Source: Occultella aeris
GTDB taxonomy: Bacteria > Actinomycetota > Actinomycetes > Actinomycetales > Beutenbergiaceae
NCBI RefSeq assembly: GCF_902703175.1
Contig: NZ_CACRYJ010000025.1
Location: 62,001-126,000, forward strand
Length of the DNA: 64,000 nt
Direction of reading: 5' to 3'
Part shown: positions 18,662 through 26,625 of the stretch, piece after piece
How the letters are laid out: each line of letters begins with the position of its first letter
Numbering within the stretch: position 1 is the first letter of the stretch
Position numbers and translations under genes: made by a program
Notes under the pieces: model-generated
What the model was told of the DNA's origin: nothing
Database searches by the model: none
Seen by the model: only the letters and a program-made list of their open reading frames with translations

Positions 18662-19605
18662 CGTGCTACCTCAGTCCTGCTCTGGTCGGAAGCGGTTGCT
18701 ACAGATGCATAGAAGCCGCGAACGGCACCACCACGAAGGCGCCGGCGTGCCCGCCATAACGCCACACCCGCGTTCCGCTTCATCCAAGCGGCACTGAATG
18801 CTGCCGCCGTGCGTACTCTCGGCACTATCGCCTCTCTGCGGGTAAGGATCCAACGATTGATGTCCACGAACACACGCGTCATCGGCGGCACCACGCCGGC
18901 CGAGCGATGCGGGTCGAAGAAGGCGGCGACGGCTCGCCGGTTGTGGGCGCCTAGGCTCGCGCTCTCTCCGACCACGCGTCGGTAGAAGAGCCGGTCCGGA
19001 ACCTCTCGAATCTGGCCGGCCACCGCCATCTGGGCGAGATAGGTGACATCCGAGGACCGGTTCGCTGTGATCAGCGTCGTGTCGCTGCGCATGACCGCGG
19101 TTCGCGCCACTCCGAAGCATGGATTGCAGAGCCACCGCTTCGCAGCGAACTGGCGTAGCCGTTCCCACGGCTGAGGCTGGGTGAGGTGCAGCCCATCGGC
19201 GTGATCACGGATCCGCACACCTCGATCGTCGATGAGGGTGGTCCCGGCATACGCGAGGACCGCCTCCGGGTGTCTGTCGAGTTCGTTGATGCAGGCCGAC
19301 ACATACGTCGGAGCGATCAGGTCGTCGGCGGCAGCCCACTTGAAGAGTTCGCCACGGGCGGCGGTCACGAGTCGGTTGTAGTTCCACGCGGCCCCGTGGT
19401 TCTCATCGCTGAGTTCGAGGATGATCCGCTCGTCGCGTGTGGCGAAGTCACAAAGGATGTCTCGGGTGCCGTCGGTCGAGGCGTTGTCTCCGACGATGAG
19501 TTCGAAGTCGGTGAAGTCCTGCGCCAGGATGCTTTCCAGCGTCTCGGCGAGGTGGGCTTCGCCGTTGTAGACGGGGAGCCCGATGGTCAGCCGGGGCGTG
19601 CTCAC
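18658..19605 (-). CDS. GT2 glycosyltransferase
   Basis: The 315-residue protein opens MSTPRLTIGLPVYNGEAHLAETLESILAQDFTDFELIVGDNAS, an unmistakable GT2 start, followed by KWAAADDLIAPTYVSA, where the DD pair serves as the D-x-D site. It should be an inverting transferase for polysaccharide repeat units. It overlaps the methyltransferase upstream and the secreted modular protein downstream by four bases each (ATGA), so it is the middle of a five-gene coupled operon. Confidence 0.9.
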   Translation of the reverse strand: MSTPRLTIGLPVYNGEAHLAETLESILAQDFTDFELIVGDNASTDGTRDILCDFATRDERIILELSDENHGAAWNYNRLVTAARGELFKWAAADDLIAPTYVSACINELDRHPEAVLAYAGTTLIDDRGVRIRDHADGLHLTQPQPWERLRQFAAKRWLCNPCFGVARTAVMRSDTTLITANRSSDVTYLAQMAVAGQIREVPDRLFYRRVVGESASLGAHNRRAVAAFFDPHRSAGVVPPMTRVFVDINRWILTRREAIVPRVRTAAAFSAAWMKRNAGVALWRARRRLRGGAVRGFYASVATASDQSRTEVAR

Positions 19606-20777
19606 AGTGCCTCCACGGTCGGCGCGAGTCCGAGGTCGGTCAGTTCGGTGACGATCTCCGTGCGGTAGGCGCCGTTCATCACGATCACGAGTGCGGGCTC
19701 CGCGTCGGTGAGGTCCTTCGGCGCGAGCACACGGTGGCCGGTGCCGGCCATGTACTGGTTCTGCTTGAACGGGTTGATGTCGACCACGCCGTCCACGAGG
19801 GCGGCGTCCGCACCCAGTGCGGCGAGGAACGCGACCCCCTTCGACCCGCCGCCCCAGATGACGGTTCGGCCGCCCCTCGCAGTCACGGTCCGGATCCGGT
19901 CCCGCCAGTGCTCGACCATCGTCCGGTGGCCGCGCGCGAATCGCGCGGCGGCCTCGGCGAGCGCTGCCGGGTCTTCCTCGATCGGGAGCGCCACTGCTGC
20001 GCCACCGGCCGTCGGCCGGGCCTCGACGAGCAGGGTCTGGTCGGAGTACGCCCGCGTGATGCTGAGCACGTCGAACCCGGCAGCACGGAACAGCCGGCCG
20101 ACCGATCCCGCGGAGAAGTAGGAGCTGTGTTCGTAGTAGACGTCCCAGAACGCGACCTCGTCCAGGACCCGCTGCACGTCGGGCACCTCGAACAGCAGCA
20201 CGGTGCGCTCGACGTCGGTGACCGCGGACCTGATGGACTCCAGGAAGTCCCGGACCGGGGCGATGTGTTCGAGCGTGTGCCGGCAGATGATGGCGTCCGC
20301 GTCCAGCTCGGGCAGGTCCTGCGGGAAGAGTCCCTGGATCCAGGTGACGGGGACGTCGTCGGTGATCCGGGCGGGCTGCACGCCCGGGTCCACGCCGATG
20401 CCGGCGCCGATCCCGGCGCGAGCCATCTCCACCAGGAACTCGCCCTTGCCGCAGCCGATCTCGACGACGGTCCCGCCCGTCAACGCGTAGCGCTCGACCC
20501 AGTCCGTGGCCAGGTCATGGATGAAGGCCTGGAACGTCGGCGAGAATCCCTGCGTCTCCTCGTAGTCCTGCGAATACGTGGTCAGTGCCGGGTCGTAGCG
20601 GCAGTTCCAGATGAGTCCGCAGACAGGGCACAACGCCAGCTCCAGGTCCCCCTTCGGGAAGTCGACGGCGGCGGCCCGGTCCCCGAGAAGGAGGCAGCTG
20701 TTGACCGGCACCGGTTCGCCCACATGGAAGGGCTCGGGTGCCGCGGCACCGCAGGCGGGGCAGGTGCGGGCGGTCAC
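19602..20777 (-). CDS. Class I SAM methyltransferase, zinc-site C-methyltransferase type
   Basis: A 391-residue protein with zinc-ligand pairs CPAC (6-9) and CPVC (about 50-53), the SAM loop VVEIGCGKGEFLVEMA, and a C-terminal WGGGSKGVAFLAALGADAALVDGVVDINPFKQNQYMAG domain. It is paralogous to the gene at 1832-3016; the two sit in different operons about 17 kb apart. The likely role is methylation of a nucleotide-sugar or sugar intermediate. It is coupled by four-base overlaps to GT4 upstream and GT2 downstream. Confidence 0.82.
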   Translation of the reverse strand: MTARTCPACGAAAPEPFHVGEPVPVNSCLLLGDRAAAVDFPKGDLELALCPVCGLIWNCRYDPALTTYSQDYEETQGFSPTFQAFIHDLATDWVERYALTGGTVVEIGCGKGEFLVEMARAGIGAGIGVDPGVQPARITDDVPVTWIQGLFPQDLPELDADAIICRHTLEHIAPVRDFLESIRSAVTDVERTVLLFEVPDVQRVLDEVAFWDVYYEHSSYFSAGSVGRLFRAAGFDVLSITRAYSDQTLLVEARPTAGGAAVALPIEEDPAALAEAAARFARGHRTMVEHWRDRIRTVTARGGRTVIWGGGSKGVAFLAALGADAALVDGVVDINPFKQNQYMAGTGHRVLAPKDLTDAEPALVIVMNGAYRTEIVTELTDLGLAPTVEAL

Positions 20778-22081
20778 GGGGTGACTCGTTCCGCGAGGTC
20801 ACGGCGCTGGGTCTCGTCACTGCGGGGTGCGCCCGAGCGCCTTCTGCGACCCAGGAGGCCGTCGAAGACGCCCACGTAGGCACGCGCCTGGATCGACCAG
20901 GCCAACTCGTTCTCGATGCGGCTCCGACCGATCCGTCCCATCTCCGTCCGCCGCTGGGGATCGTCGAGGAGGTCGGCAATCGCCTGCGCGGACTGCGCGG
21001 GATCGTCACCAGAGACGTACACGGCCGCGTCACCGGCGCAGCGACGGGTCTCTCGCAGGTCCGTCGCGACGACCGGGATCTCGTGGGCCATGTACTCGAG
21101 GGTCTTGTTCATCGTCGAGCGGTGGTTGAACTCGTTCTGCGGGTCCGGCGTCACACCGAGGTCGGCGGTGGACAGCCAGCGGCCCAGCTCGTCGTGGTCC
21201 ACCTTGCCGGTGAACGTCACCCACGCATCGAGGCCACGGGCGCTGGCGTCAGCCTTGAGGTCCTCGAGGCTGTCACCGAAGCCGAGCAGGGCGAACCGGG
21301 TGTCCTCCCGGCCGAGGTCGTGCACGTAGTTGTCGATGGTCGCCAGGAGTCCGTCGACCCCGTCCTGCGGACCCATGATGCCCACGTAGCAGACCAGGTG
21401 CTCGCGTCCGTCACGCAGTTCCGGATGTGGCTCTCTGCGGCGCATCCGGTCCGCGTCAGGGGTGCTCATCACCACGGCGGTCCGGCCGGCGGGCACGCCA
21501 CCGCGTTCGAGGGCGACATCCCGATAGGCGGGGTTCGGTGAGATCACGCGGTCCGCGACCCGGTAGGTCATGGCCTCCAGGAACAGCAGCGCGCGGTGCA
21601 GCACGCCACGCGTGCCGAAGCGGGCCTCGTAGACCTCCGGGCAGAGGTCGTGCTGATCGAACACGTATCGCCGGCCACGCAGCTTCCAGAGCGCCCCGAG
21701 GAGCCAGTAGGTGTCCGGCGGGTTGCAGGCCTGAAGCACGTCGAAGCCACGCTCGCGGTTCACCTTGATCGACAGCCGTGCGGTCTGCAGCCAGCACAGC
21801 GCGAACTCGCGGAAGTAACTGATCAGCCCGGAACTCTCGGGCGGCGGGGCGTAGGAGTACACGTGGACACCGTCGGCCACATGCCGGTCGGCCTCGCCGG
21901 CCGTCTCCTTCGGGCAGATGACGCTCACCTCGTAACCGGCACGCACCAGGGCGGCGCACTCGGTCCGGACCCTACGGTCGATCCGAAGCGGCAGATTCTG
22001 GATCACGATCAGCACGCGTGGCTTCCGCCCGGAGGCCACGCCGGCAGCGACCGACGCCCTTCCGTTCCGGCGATTCCACAT
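20774..22081 (-). CDS. GT4-type glycosyltransferase, first gene of the second polysaccharide operon
   Basis: The 435-residue GT-B enzyme contains RVLIVIQNLPLRIDRRVRTECAALVRAGYEVSVICP near the N-terminus and VCYVGIMGPQDGVDGLLATI plus FNHRSTMNKTLEYMAHEIPVVATDL in the donor half. The usual EX7E is degenerate, with NKTLEYMA in its place, a variant known in GT4 subfamilies. It is the promoter-proximal gene of the block 22081-14434. A basic tail of about 25 residues (GRRRRSGAPRSDETQRRD) follows the fold. Confidence 0.87.
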   Translation of the reverse strand: MWNRRNGRASVAAGVASGRKPRVLIVIQNLPLRIDRRVRTECAALVRAGYEVSVICPKETAGEADRHVADGVHVYSYAPPPESSGLISYFREFALCWLQTARLSIKVNRERGFDVLQACNPPDTYWLLGALWKLRGRRYVFDQHDLCPEVYEARFGTRGVLHRALLFLEAMTYRVADRVISPNPAYRDVALERGGVPAGRTAVVMSTPDADRMRRREPHPELRDGREHLVCYVGIMGPQDGVDGLLATIDNYVHDLGREDTRFALLGFGDSLEDLKADASARGLDAWVTFTGKVDHDELGRWLSTADLGVTPDPQNEFNHRSTMNKTLEYMAHEIPVVATDLRETRRCAGDAAVYVSGDDPAQSAQAIADLLDDPQRRTEMGRIGRSRIENELAWSIQARAYVGVFDGLLGRRRRSGAPRSDETQRRDLAERVTP

Positions 22082-22266
22082 GTGTCCGCTCTCCTGTCAT
22101 TGGTTGCAGGTGGCGGGGGAACTCACCGACGCGAGTGTGCACGGCCCAACGGGCCGCGACCTCACCTCGCTCGATCCCCCGAACGCAGTGCTGCTCCTTG
22201 CAACGTACTGAGGACGCCCAGCCCTCGATAGGTGATGGACGGGTGAACTTCCCCCACCTTCAGCCA

Positions 22267-22280
22267 TCACCCCGGGGTGA
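22267..22280. promoter_or_regulatory. Palindrome TCACCCCGGGGTGA
   Basis: A perfect 14-base palindrome 60 bases before the GT2 gene at 22340 and 185 bases upstream of the divergent GT4 gene. The same TCACC-N4-GGTGA layout recurs at 23347-23362 and 38844-38861, suggesting binding sites for one dimeric regulator. Confidence 0.45.
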
Positions 22281-22339
22281 GGGGAGGATGGGGACGCATT
22301 CCCTCACAAGCCCTCCCATGGGCGGGGGATACTCAGCGC

Positions 22340-23167
22340 GTGGTCTCAATCATCATTCCGGCGCACAACGAGGAGCGGTCGCTGCCTCGGCTGTTGGATG
22401 CGCTCCAACGCGCCGGCGGATCCCCGTCCGAGATCGTGGTCGTGGCGAATGGCTGCTCTGACCGGACCGCGGACATCGCCCGTGACCGCGAGGTCACCGT
22501 GATCGAGACACCGGTGCCGTCGAAGATCCGCGCCCTCGCACTCGGAGACCAGCAGGCCACGTCCTTCCCACGGATCTATGTCGACGGCGACGTGGTGCTC
22601 GGCGCCGACGACGCGCGCGCCCTCTGCGACGCACTCACCGGGCGGATCCAGGCCGCGGGTCCGACCAGGCACCTGCCGATGGACGGGGTGTCAGCACCGG
22701 TCCGCTGGTACTACGACGTGTGGCAACGGCTGGACGGCGTCCGGAGCGAGTTGTACGGACGCGGTGTGATCGCCGTGAGCGAGCAGGGCCACGCCCGGAT
22801 CCGGGACTGGCCGGAGACCATGTCCGACGACCTACACCTGGCCATGAGCTTCGCCCCCGAAGAGCGCACCGTGGTGCCCGGAGCCCGGGTCACGATCAGG
22901 CCGCCGAAGACCTACGGCGACCTGTTGCGCCGGCGGGTCCGTGCGATGACCGGAAACACCCGCATGTCGGCTGCGCCCGGCGCACCGCCAGTCCGTGGCG
23001 CCGGTGCGACTCCGGCGGCGCTCGCCCGGATGGCCATGGCCGAACCTCGACTGCTGCCCGGGATGATCGTCTTCGTGGCCACCGCGGCGATTTCGAAACT
23101 GCTGGGCCGCCGAGCGGCGCGGCGCGGTGACACCACGTGGCTACGGGATGAGAGCAGCCGCCGCTGA
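22340..23167 (+). CDS. GT2-family glycosyltransferase
   Basis: From the GTG at 22340 (GGGGGAT ribosome site upstream) the 275-residue protein reads MVSIIIPAHNEERSLPRLL, with EIVVVANGCSDRTADIA and IYVDGDVVLGADD carrying the D-x-D site. A hydrophobic stretch near the C-terminus (RLLPGMIVFVATAAISKLLG) could anchor it to the membrane. It lies between the polysaccharide locus and the lasso-peptide cluster. It most likely belongs to polysaccharide synthesis, but a role in decorating the peptide cannot be excluded. An in-frame ATG at 22277 would add a non-conserved leader. Confidence 0.82.
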   Translation: MVSIIIPAHNEERSLPRLLDALQRAGGSPSEIVVVANGCSDRTADIARDREVTVIETPVPSKIRALALGDQQATSFPRIYVDGDVVLGADDARALCDALTGRIQAAGPTRHLPMDGVSAPVRWYYDVWQRLDGVRSELYGRGVIAVSEQGHARIRDWPETMSDDLHLAMSFAPEERTVVPGARVTIRPPKTYGDLLRRRVRAMTGNTRMSAAPGAPPVRGAGATPAALARMAMAEPRLLPGMIVFVATAAISKLLGRRAARRGDTTWLRDESSRR

Positions 23168-23483
23168 CGCCCCACGGCCCGCGTGTGGGCCAAGCTGCGC
23201 TCCTCGGCAACGGCTGCGTTGATGACGCGCTGCCCGTCAGGTCCACTCCCGTCCGCGGCGTCTGCCGCCAGCAAGAGGCACGCAGAAGGACGTTCCGAAC
23301 CGCATCGGCACGACTCTCAACCGCCGCGTCGGTGGCCTCACACCCTCTCACCCCCTGGTGAGCGGAATTCCCACCAAAGGTCACCCCCCAGTCACCCGAC
23401 GCTTCTTCACCCGCTCCCCTAGATTCCGGAGTGTTCGAGCAGCAACTACCGGCTGTAGCCATCGGGGCATGGGGAGATACGAC
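23168..23483. other. 316-base gap upstream of the lasso-peptide cluster
   Basis: No convincing reading frame lies here. It contains the inverted repeat CTCACC-CCCT-GGTGAG at 23347-23362 and should hold the promoter of the lasso cluster. No clear -35/-10 pair could be fixed by eye. Confidence 0.5.
23347..23362. promoter_or_regulatory. Inverted repeat CTCACC-N4-GGTGAG upstream of lasso cluster
   Basis: A perfect 6-base inverted repeat with a 4-base spacer, 121 bases before the PqqD-like gene. The arms match the palindromes at 22267-22280 (five of six bases) and 38844-38861 (all six). It is a candidate operator for the lasso-peptide operon. Confidence 0.45.
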
Positions 23484-23747
23484 GTGAAGTTACGTAGAGA
23501 CGGCGTCACCTGGCGTGAGATCGACGGGGAGATGGTCATCCTCGATCTGAAGACGTCCAAGTACCTGACCACGAACCGCGCCGGCACCACGCTCGTCAGG
23601 TTGCTCGCCGAGGACCGCAGCACCGGTGATCTCACCGACGCGCTGGTCACCGAGTTCGGTATCAGCACCGATCAGGCCGCCGGCGACGTAGCCACGTTCG
23701 TGGACTCCCTCGAGCAACGAGGGCTGCTGCAGGACGCCGCGCGCTGA
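23484..23747 (+). CDS. PqqD-like lasso-peptide leader-recognition protein (B1)
   Basis: An 87-residue stand-alone RiPP recognition element. From the GTG at 23484 it reads MKLRRDGVTWREIDGEMVIL, followed by DLKTSKYLTTN, the standard PqqD winged-helix pattern (strands reading R-E-x-D-G-E-x-V-x-L-D-L-x-T-x-x-Y). The GGGGAGA ribosome site at 23471-23477, six bases upstream, fixes the start over an ATG at 23469. In lasso systems this protein binds the YxxP motif of the leader and delivers the precursor to the B2 peptidase. It lies 70 bases before the precursor gene, which has exactly such a leader. Confidence 0.92.
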   Translation: MKLRRDGVTWREIDGEMVILDLKTSKYLTTNRAGTTLVRLLAEDRSTGDLTDALVTEFGISTDQAAGDVATFVDSLEQRGLLQDAAR

Positions 23748-23817
23748 TGCGCTCCAGATTTCCGGCACATCCAGGCCGGGGCCACACCGCTACACCGCGA
23801 GGGGAGGTGACATCACC

Positions 23818-23943
23818 ATGTACGAATCTCCGATGATCCAGGAGGTCGGCTCCGTCCGCGACCTCACGCTGGGCGAGGGCTGGGCCGGGAGCGACGACAC
23901 GTTCCTGTACTTCATCCGGTACGGGACCGACCCGTCCTCCTGA
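23818..23943 (+). CDS. Lasso-peptide precursor (41 residues)
   Basis: The peptide has an 18-residue leader MYESPMIQEVGSVRDLTL and a 23-residue core starting GEGWAGSDD and ending TDPSS. The leader shows the recognition pattern Y2-x2-P5, then G11, and Thr17 at position -2 from the core, as lasso maturation enzymes require. The core starts with Gly, and Asp8 or Asp9 can close the macrolactam to Gly1. The tail has bulky residues (FLYFIRY) suitable as plugs. There is no cysteine, so class II. A very strong ribosome site GGGGAGGTGA sits seven bases before the ATG. The C-terminal Ser-Ser is the expected target of the cluster's kinase. The gene is too short for standard gene calling. Confidence 0.93.
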   Translation: MYESPMIQEVGSVRDLTLGEGWAGSDDTFLYFIRYGTDPSS

Positions 23944-23951
23944 CCGCGATG

Positions 23952-23993
23952 GGAGCGGGCTCGTTGGCCGATGCTGGTCAACGAGCCCGCTCC
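23952..23993 (+). terminator. Strong hairpin (attenuator) directly after the lasso precursor
   Basis: A perfect 15-base stem, GGAGCGGGCTCGTTG paired with CAACGAGCCCGCTCC, is extended inward by further pairs with two G-T wobbles to an ATGC loop, followed by ATTTCTC. It starts eight bases after the precursor stop and lies before the cyclase gene. Partial termination here would give more precursor than enzyme transcripts, as is usual for RiPP operons. The 5' end of the longer in-frame extension of the cyclase (from 23949) overlaps this hairpin, which argues against that extension. Confidence 0.85.
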
Positions 23994-24047
23994 ATTTCTC
24001 AGCGCGACCGGCGCGAACAACCCAGATCGACTCGATTGGACCATGAC

Positions 24048-25214
24048 ATGACGGAAGCGCCCCCGGTGGACGGCTACGTCCGATCCGACGCTTTCGAAGT
24101 GGCGACCTGCTGGAAGTACGGACTGACTGAGCCGACGCCGCTCCCGTCCCCGCTGCAGTCTCCGCGCTCCGCGCTGGAAGCGGCAATCCTGCCCACGCTG
24201 GTGGACGGCACCTGCTACGTGACGTTCTCCGGCGGCCGCGACTCGTCGGCGATCCTCGCGGTCGCGACCGATCTGGCCAGGCGGGAAGGGCTGCCCGACC
24301 CCGTTGCTGTGACGCGCCGCTACCCGAACGTCCCGGATTCGGACGAGTCCGAGTGGCAGGACCTGGTCATCGAGCACCTCGGCCTCGGCGACTGGCTCAA
24401 GCTGGAGTTCACCGACGACGAGACCGACCTGCTCGGCCCCGCCGCCCAGGCGAGCGTGCGACGTCATGGTCTGCTCTGGCCACCCGCGGTCCACAGTCAC
24501 GGCCTGGTCTACAGCCACCTGACCGGCGGGACGATGCTGACCGGCGAAGGCGGCGACGAGGTACTCGGCGCACGTCGAGTCACGCCGCTCACCCTGCTGC
24601 GCCGCCGCCGCCGCCCGACCCGCACCCTCCTGCGCGGTGCGGCGCAAGCACTCTCACCGTCCGTGGTGCGCCGGCATCAGATACGCCGCGACCTGGAATC
24701 GGCGCGGCTGCAGCACTGGCTCCGCCCCGAAACCAAGGACCGCCACCTGCGGCTGATGGCCGCCGACGAAGCCACGGAGCCCCTGCGCTACGACGCCGCC
24801 ACCTGGTGGATCACCAGGCGCCGCAGCTGGACGACGATGGCGACGAACCAGGCCCTGATCGCGGGGACCTACCAGGTTCGCACCGCGAACCCGCTCCTCG
24901 ACGCCGGCTTCGTCGCGGCCCTGGCCCATGCCGGAGCCACCTGGGGATTCAACGGCCGCACCGCGACGATGAAGGCGCTCTTCTCGGACGTGCTGCCACC
25001 GGCGTTGCTGGCCCGGCGGACCAAGGCCAGCTTCAACAAGGCCTATGCCGGCAGGTACACCCGCGAGTTCGCCCAGGGCTGGGACGGCTCGGGGGTCGAC
25101 GACAGCCTCGTGGATCCGGAGATCCTGCGGGACGTCTGGCTCTCGGACGCCCCGACCATGTCGACCGCGATGCTTCTCCATCAGGCCTGGCTCTCCACCG
25201 CGGTGGCACAGTGA
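24048..25214 (+). CDS. Asparagine-synthetase-like lasso cyclase (C protein), lacking the glutaminase domain
   Basis: A 388-residue ATP-dependent ligase that would adenylate the core Asp side chain and join it to the N-terminal amine, forming the macrolactam ring. The PP-loop SGGRDSS lies at 61-67, TGEGGDEVLGAR follows near 165, and TKASFNKAYAGRY near the C-terminus carries the probable catalytic lysine. Only about 60 residues precede the PP-loop; most lasso cyclases have an Ntn-hydrolase-like glutaminase domain there, so this is a short form. The ATG at 24048 is preferred because the region upstream is the hairpin. The stop overlaps the B2 start (GTGA). Confidence 0.88.
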   Translation: MTEAPPVDGYVRSDAFEVATCWKYGLTEPTPLPSPLQSPRSALEAAILPTLVDGTCYVTFSGGRDSSAILAVATDLARREGLPDPVAVTRRYPNVPDSDESEWQDLVIEHLGLGDWLKLEFTDDETDLLGPAAQASVRRHGLLWPPAVHSHGLVYSHLTGGTMLTGEGGDEVLGARRVTPLTLLRRRRRPTRTLLRGAAQALSPSVVRRHQIRRDLESARLQHWLRPETKDRHLRLMAADEATEPLRYDAATWWITRRRSWTTMATNQALIAGTYQVRTANPLLDAGFVAALAHAGATWGFNGRTATMKALFSDVLPPALLARRTKASFNKAYAGRYTREFAQGWDGSGVDDSLVDPEILRDVWLSDAPTMSTAMLLHQAWLSTAVAQ

Positions 25215-25663
25215 GCGTGCGTCGGCCCCCGTTCGGCGAGTGGCCGTGGATCGTCGCAACGCTTGCCCTCGCGATCGTGGCCGAACTGGGCCTGCGCACC
25301 GCGGGCCTGCCACGCCTCGCCCGCGCGTTCGGAACCCCGCTTCGCACTGAGGAGCCCACGCGCGCGGAATCGGCTCACCCCGCTGGCCCTCCGGTCCTGG
25401 ATGACCGGGCCCGGCGCCAGGTGCGCGCCACTCGCCGGGTGATGCGTCACTGGCCGTTCGGCGACACGTGCCTGCGCCAGGCCCTCATCAGCGGCGCCCT
25501 GCTGCGCCGGCTCGGGCCGGAGTTGCTCGTGGGCGTGGCCAAGATCGATGGCCAGGTGCGCGCGCATGCCTGGCTCGAGATCAATGGCGGCATCCTCGAC
25601 CCGCTGGGTGCTGCCTCGTCCTACACACCGTTGCTCTCACTCGATGCCATGGACACGAAATGA
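25211..25663 (+). CDS. Lasso-peptide leader peptidase, transglutaminase-like (B2)
   Basis: A 150-residue cysteine protease that removes the leader before ring closure. The catalytic triad can be placed: Cys87 in GDTCLRQALISGALLRRLG, His119 in RAHAWLEING and Asp130 in ILDPLG. This is the standard lasso B2 pattern. A hydrophobic stretch at 12-28 may associate with the membrane. It starts with GTG overlapping the cyclase stop by four bases and its own TGA overlaps the kinase ATG (25660-25663), so C, B2 and K are translationally coupled. A much longer frame open upstream is a shadow of the cyclase. Confidence 0.92.
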   Translation: MSVRRPPFGEWPWIVATLALAIVAELGLRTAGLPRLARAFGTPLRTEEPTRAESAHPAGPPVLDDRARRQVRATRRVMRHWPFGDTCLRQALISGALLRRLGPELLVGVAKIDGQVRAHAWLEINGGILDPLGAASSYTPLLSLDAMDTK

Positions 25664-26625
25664 ACATCACGAAGCTGTACGGCCTAAACCTCGACTCCGA
25701 ACTGCCACTGCATCAGACGAGGCCGGCCGACGGTCCGACCGACGTGACGATCCGGCTCGGTGCACCCATGGAGGCCACCGAGGACGTACCTCCCGGCCGC
25801 GTGCTGCTCCATCTCGACGGCGACAAGCAGTACTACTCCGCCACGGACACCGGATCGGGCTACCTGCTCCGGTTCTACCGGACCTGCGACTTCGAACTCG
25901 ACCAGGACCTCACCACGGTGACGGTCCGACTCGTGCACGGCGCCGACCCCGCACGTGCGGGCGTACTCGCCGCGGGGACGATGCTCTCCTTCCTCCTGGC
26001 CATGCGCGGTCGGCCGGTGCTGCACGCGAGCGCGGTACAGATCGGCGACTCCGCTCTCGCATTCGTGGGCCGGTCCGGCATGGGCAAGTCCACGATGGCG
26101 ACGCTGATGTGCGCCGACGGAGCCCGTCTCATCACCGACGACGTGCTCCACCTCGACCTCGAGGCGGCACCGCCCCGGTGTCACCTCGGCGCGACCGAAG
26201 TTCGTCTGCGCAAGGCGGCCGGCGACCTCGCGGCCCGGTTCACCGTCCCGCCCGTGCACCGGGTCACCGGCGACGACCGGGACGCGCTCGCGACACGTCC
26301 GGCTGAGACCGATCGACTGCCGCTGCGCGCGATCGTGATACCGGCGCCAGACCACTCGGACCAGGAGCGGGAGCCCGAGTTCATCCGCGTGTCTCAGCGG
26401 GACGCGCTACTGCATCTCCTGATGTTCCCCCGCATCGTGGGCTGGGAGGATCCCGCCGCCGTGGACCAGCAGTTCCAGCACCTCAGCGACGTAGTCGAGA
26501 CGGTTCCGGTCTACGTCGCCCGGCTGCCCTGGGGGCCGCCCTTCCCGACTTCCATCGCCGCGCAGGTGCTTGCCGCGGTGGGGCTCGATCAGCCGGTCGC
26601 CTCGGTCTCGACACCAGCCAGGTAG
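25660..26625 (+). CDS. HPr-kinase-like lasso-peptide kinase
   Basis: A 321-residue protein with the HprK/P fold. HASAVQIGDSALAFVGRSGMGKST holds His122 and the Walker A loop (137-145), and LITDDVLHLD holds Asp160/Asp161. It lacks the HprK N-terminal domain of true HPr kinases. Related kinases (PadeK, ThcoK) phosphorylate the C-terminal serine of lasso precursors, and this cluster's precursor ends in Ser-Ser, so the same reaction is predicted. The ATG overlaps the B2 stop by four bases. The 3' end overlaps the convergent nucleotidyltransferase gene by 37 bases. Confidence 0.87.
   Translation: MNITKLYGLNLDSELPLHQTRPADGPTDVTIRLGAPMEATEDVPPGRVLLHLDGDKQYYSATDTGSGYLLRFYRTCDFELDQDLTTVTVRLVHGADPARAGVLAAGTMLSFLLAMRGRPVLHASAVQIGDSALAFVGRSGMGKSTMATLMCADGARLITDDVLHLDLEAAPPRCHLGATEVRLRKAAGDLAARFTVPPVHRVTGDDRDALATRPAETDRLPLRAIVIPAPDHSDQEREPEFIRVSQRDALLHLLMFPRIVGWEDPAAVDQQFQHLSDVVETVPVYVARLPWGPPFPTSIAAQVLAAVGLDQPVASVSTPAR

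Noticed and set aside
22267-22280. BldD-type binding site
   Set aside because: The palindrome has an even centre and lacks the spacing of the BldD consensus, so no known regulator is named.
24353-25210. Long N-terminal extension of the B2 peptidase
   Set aside because: It is low-complexity Arg/Pro/Ala sequence from the cyclase gene in another frame. The B2 pattern starts at the 25211 GTG, coupled to the cyclase stop.
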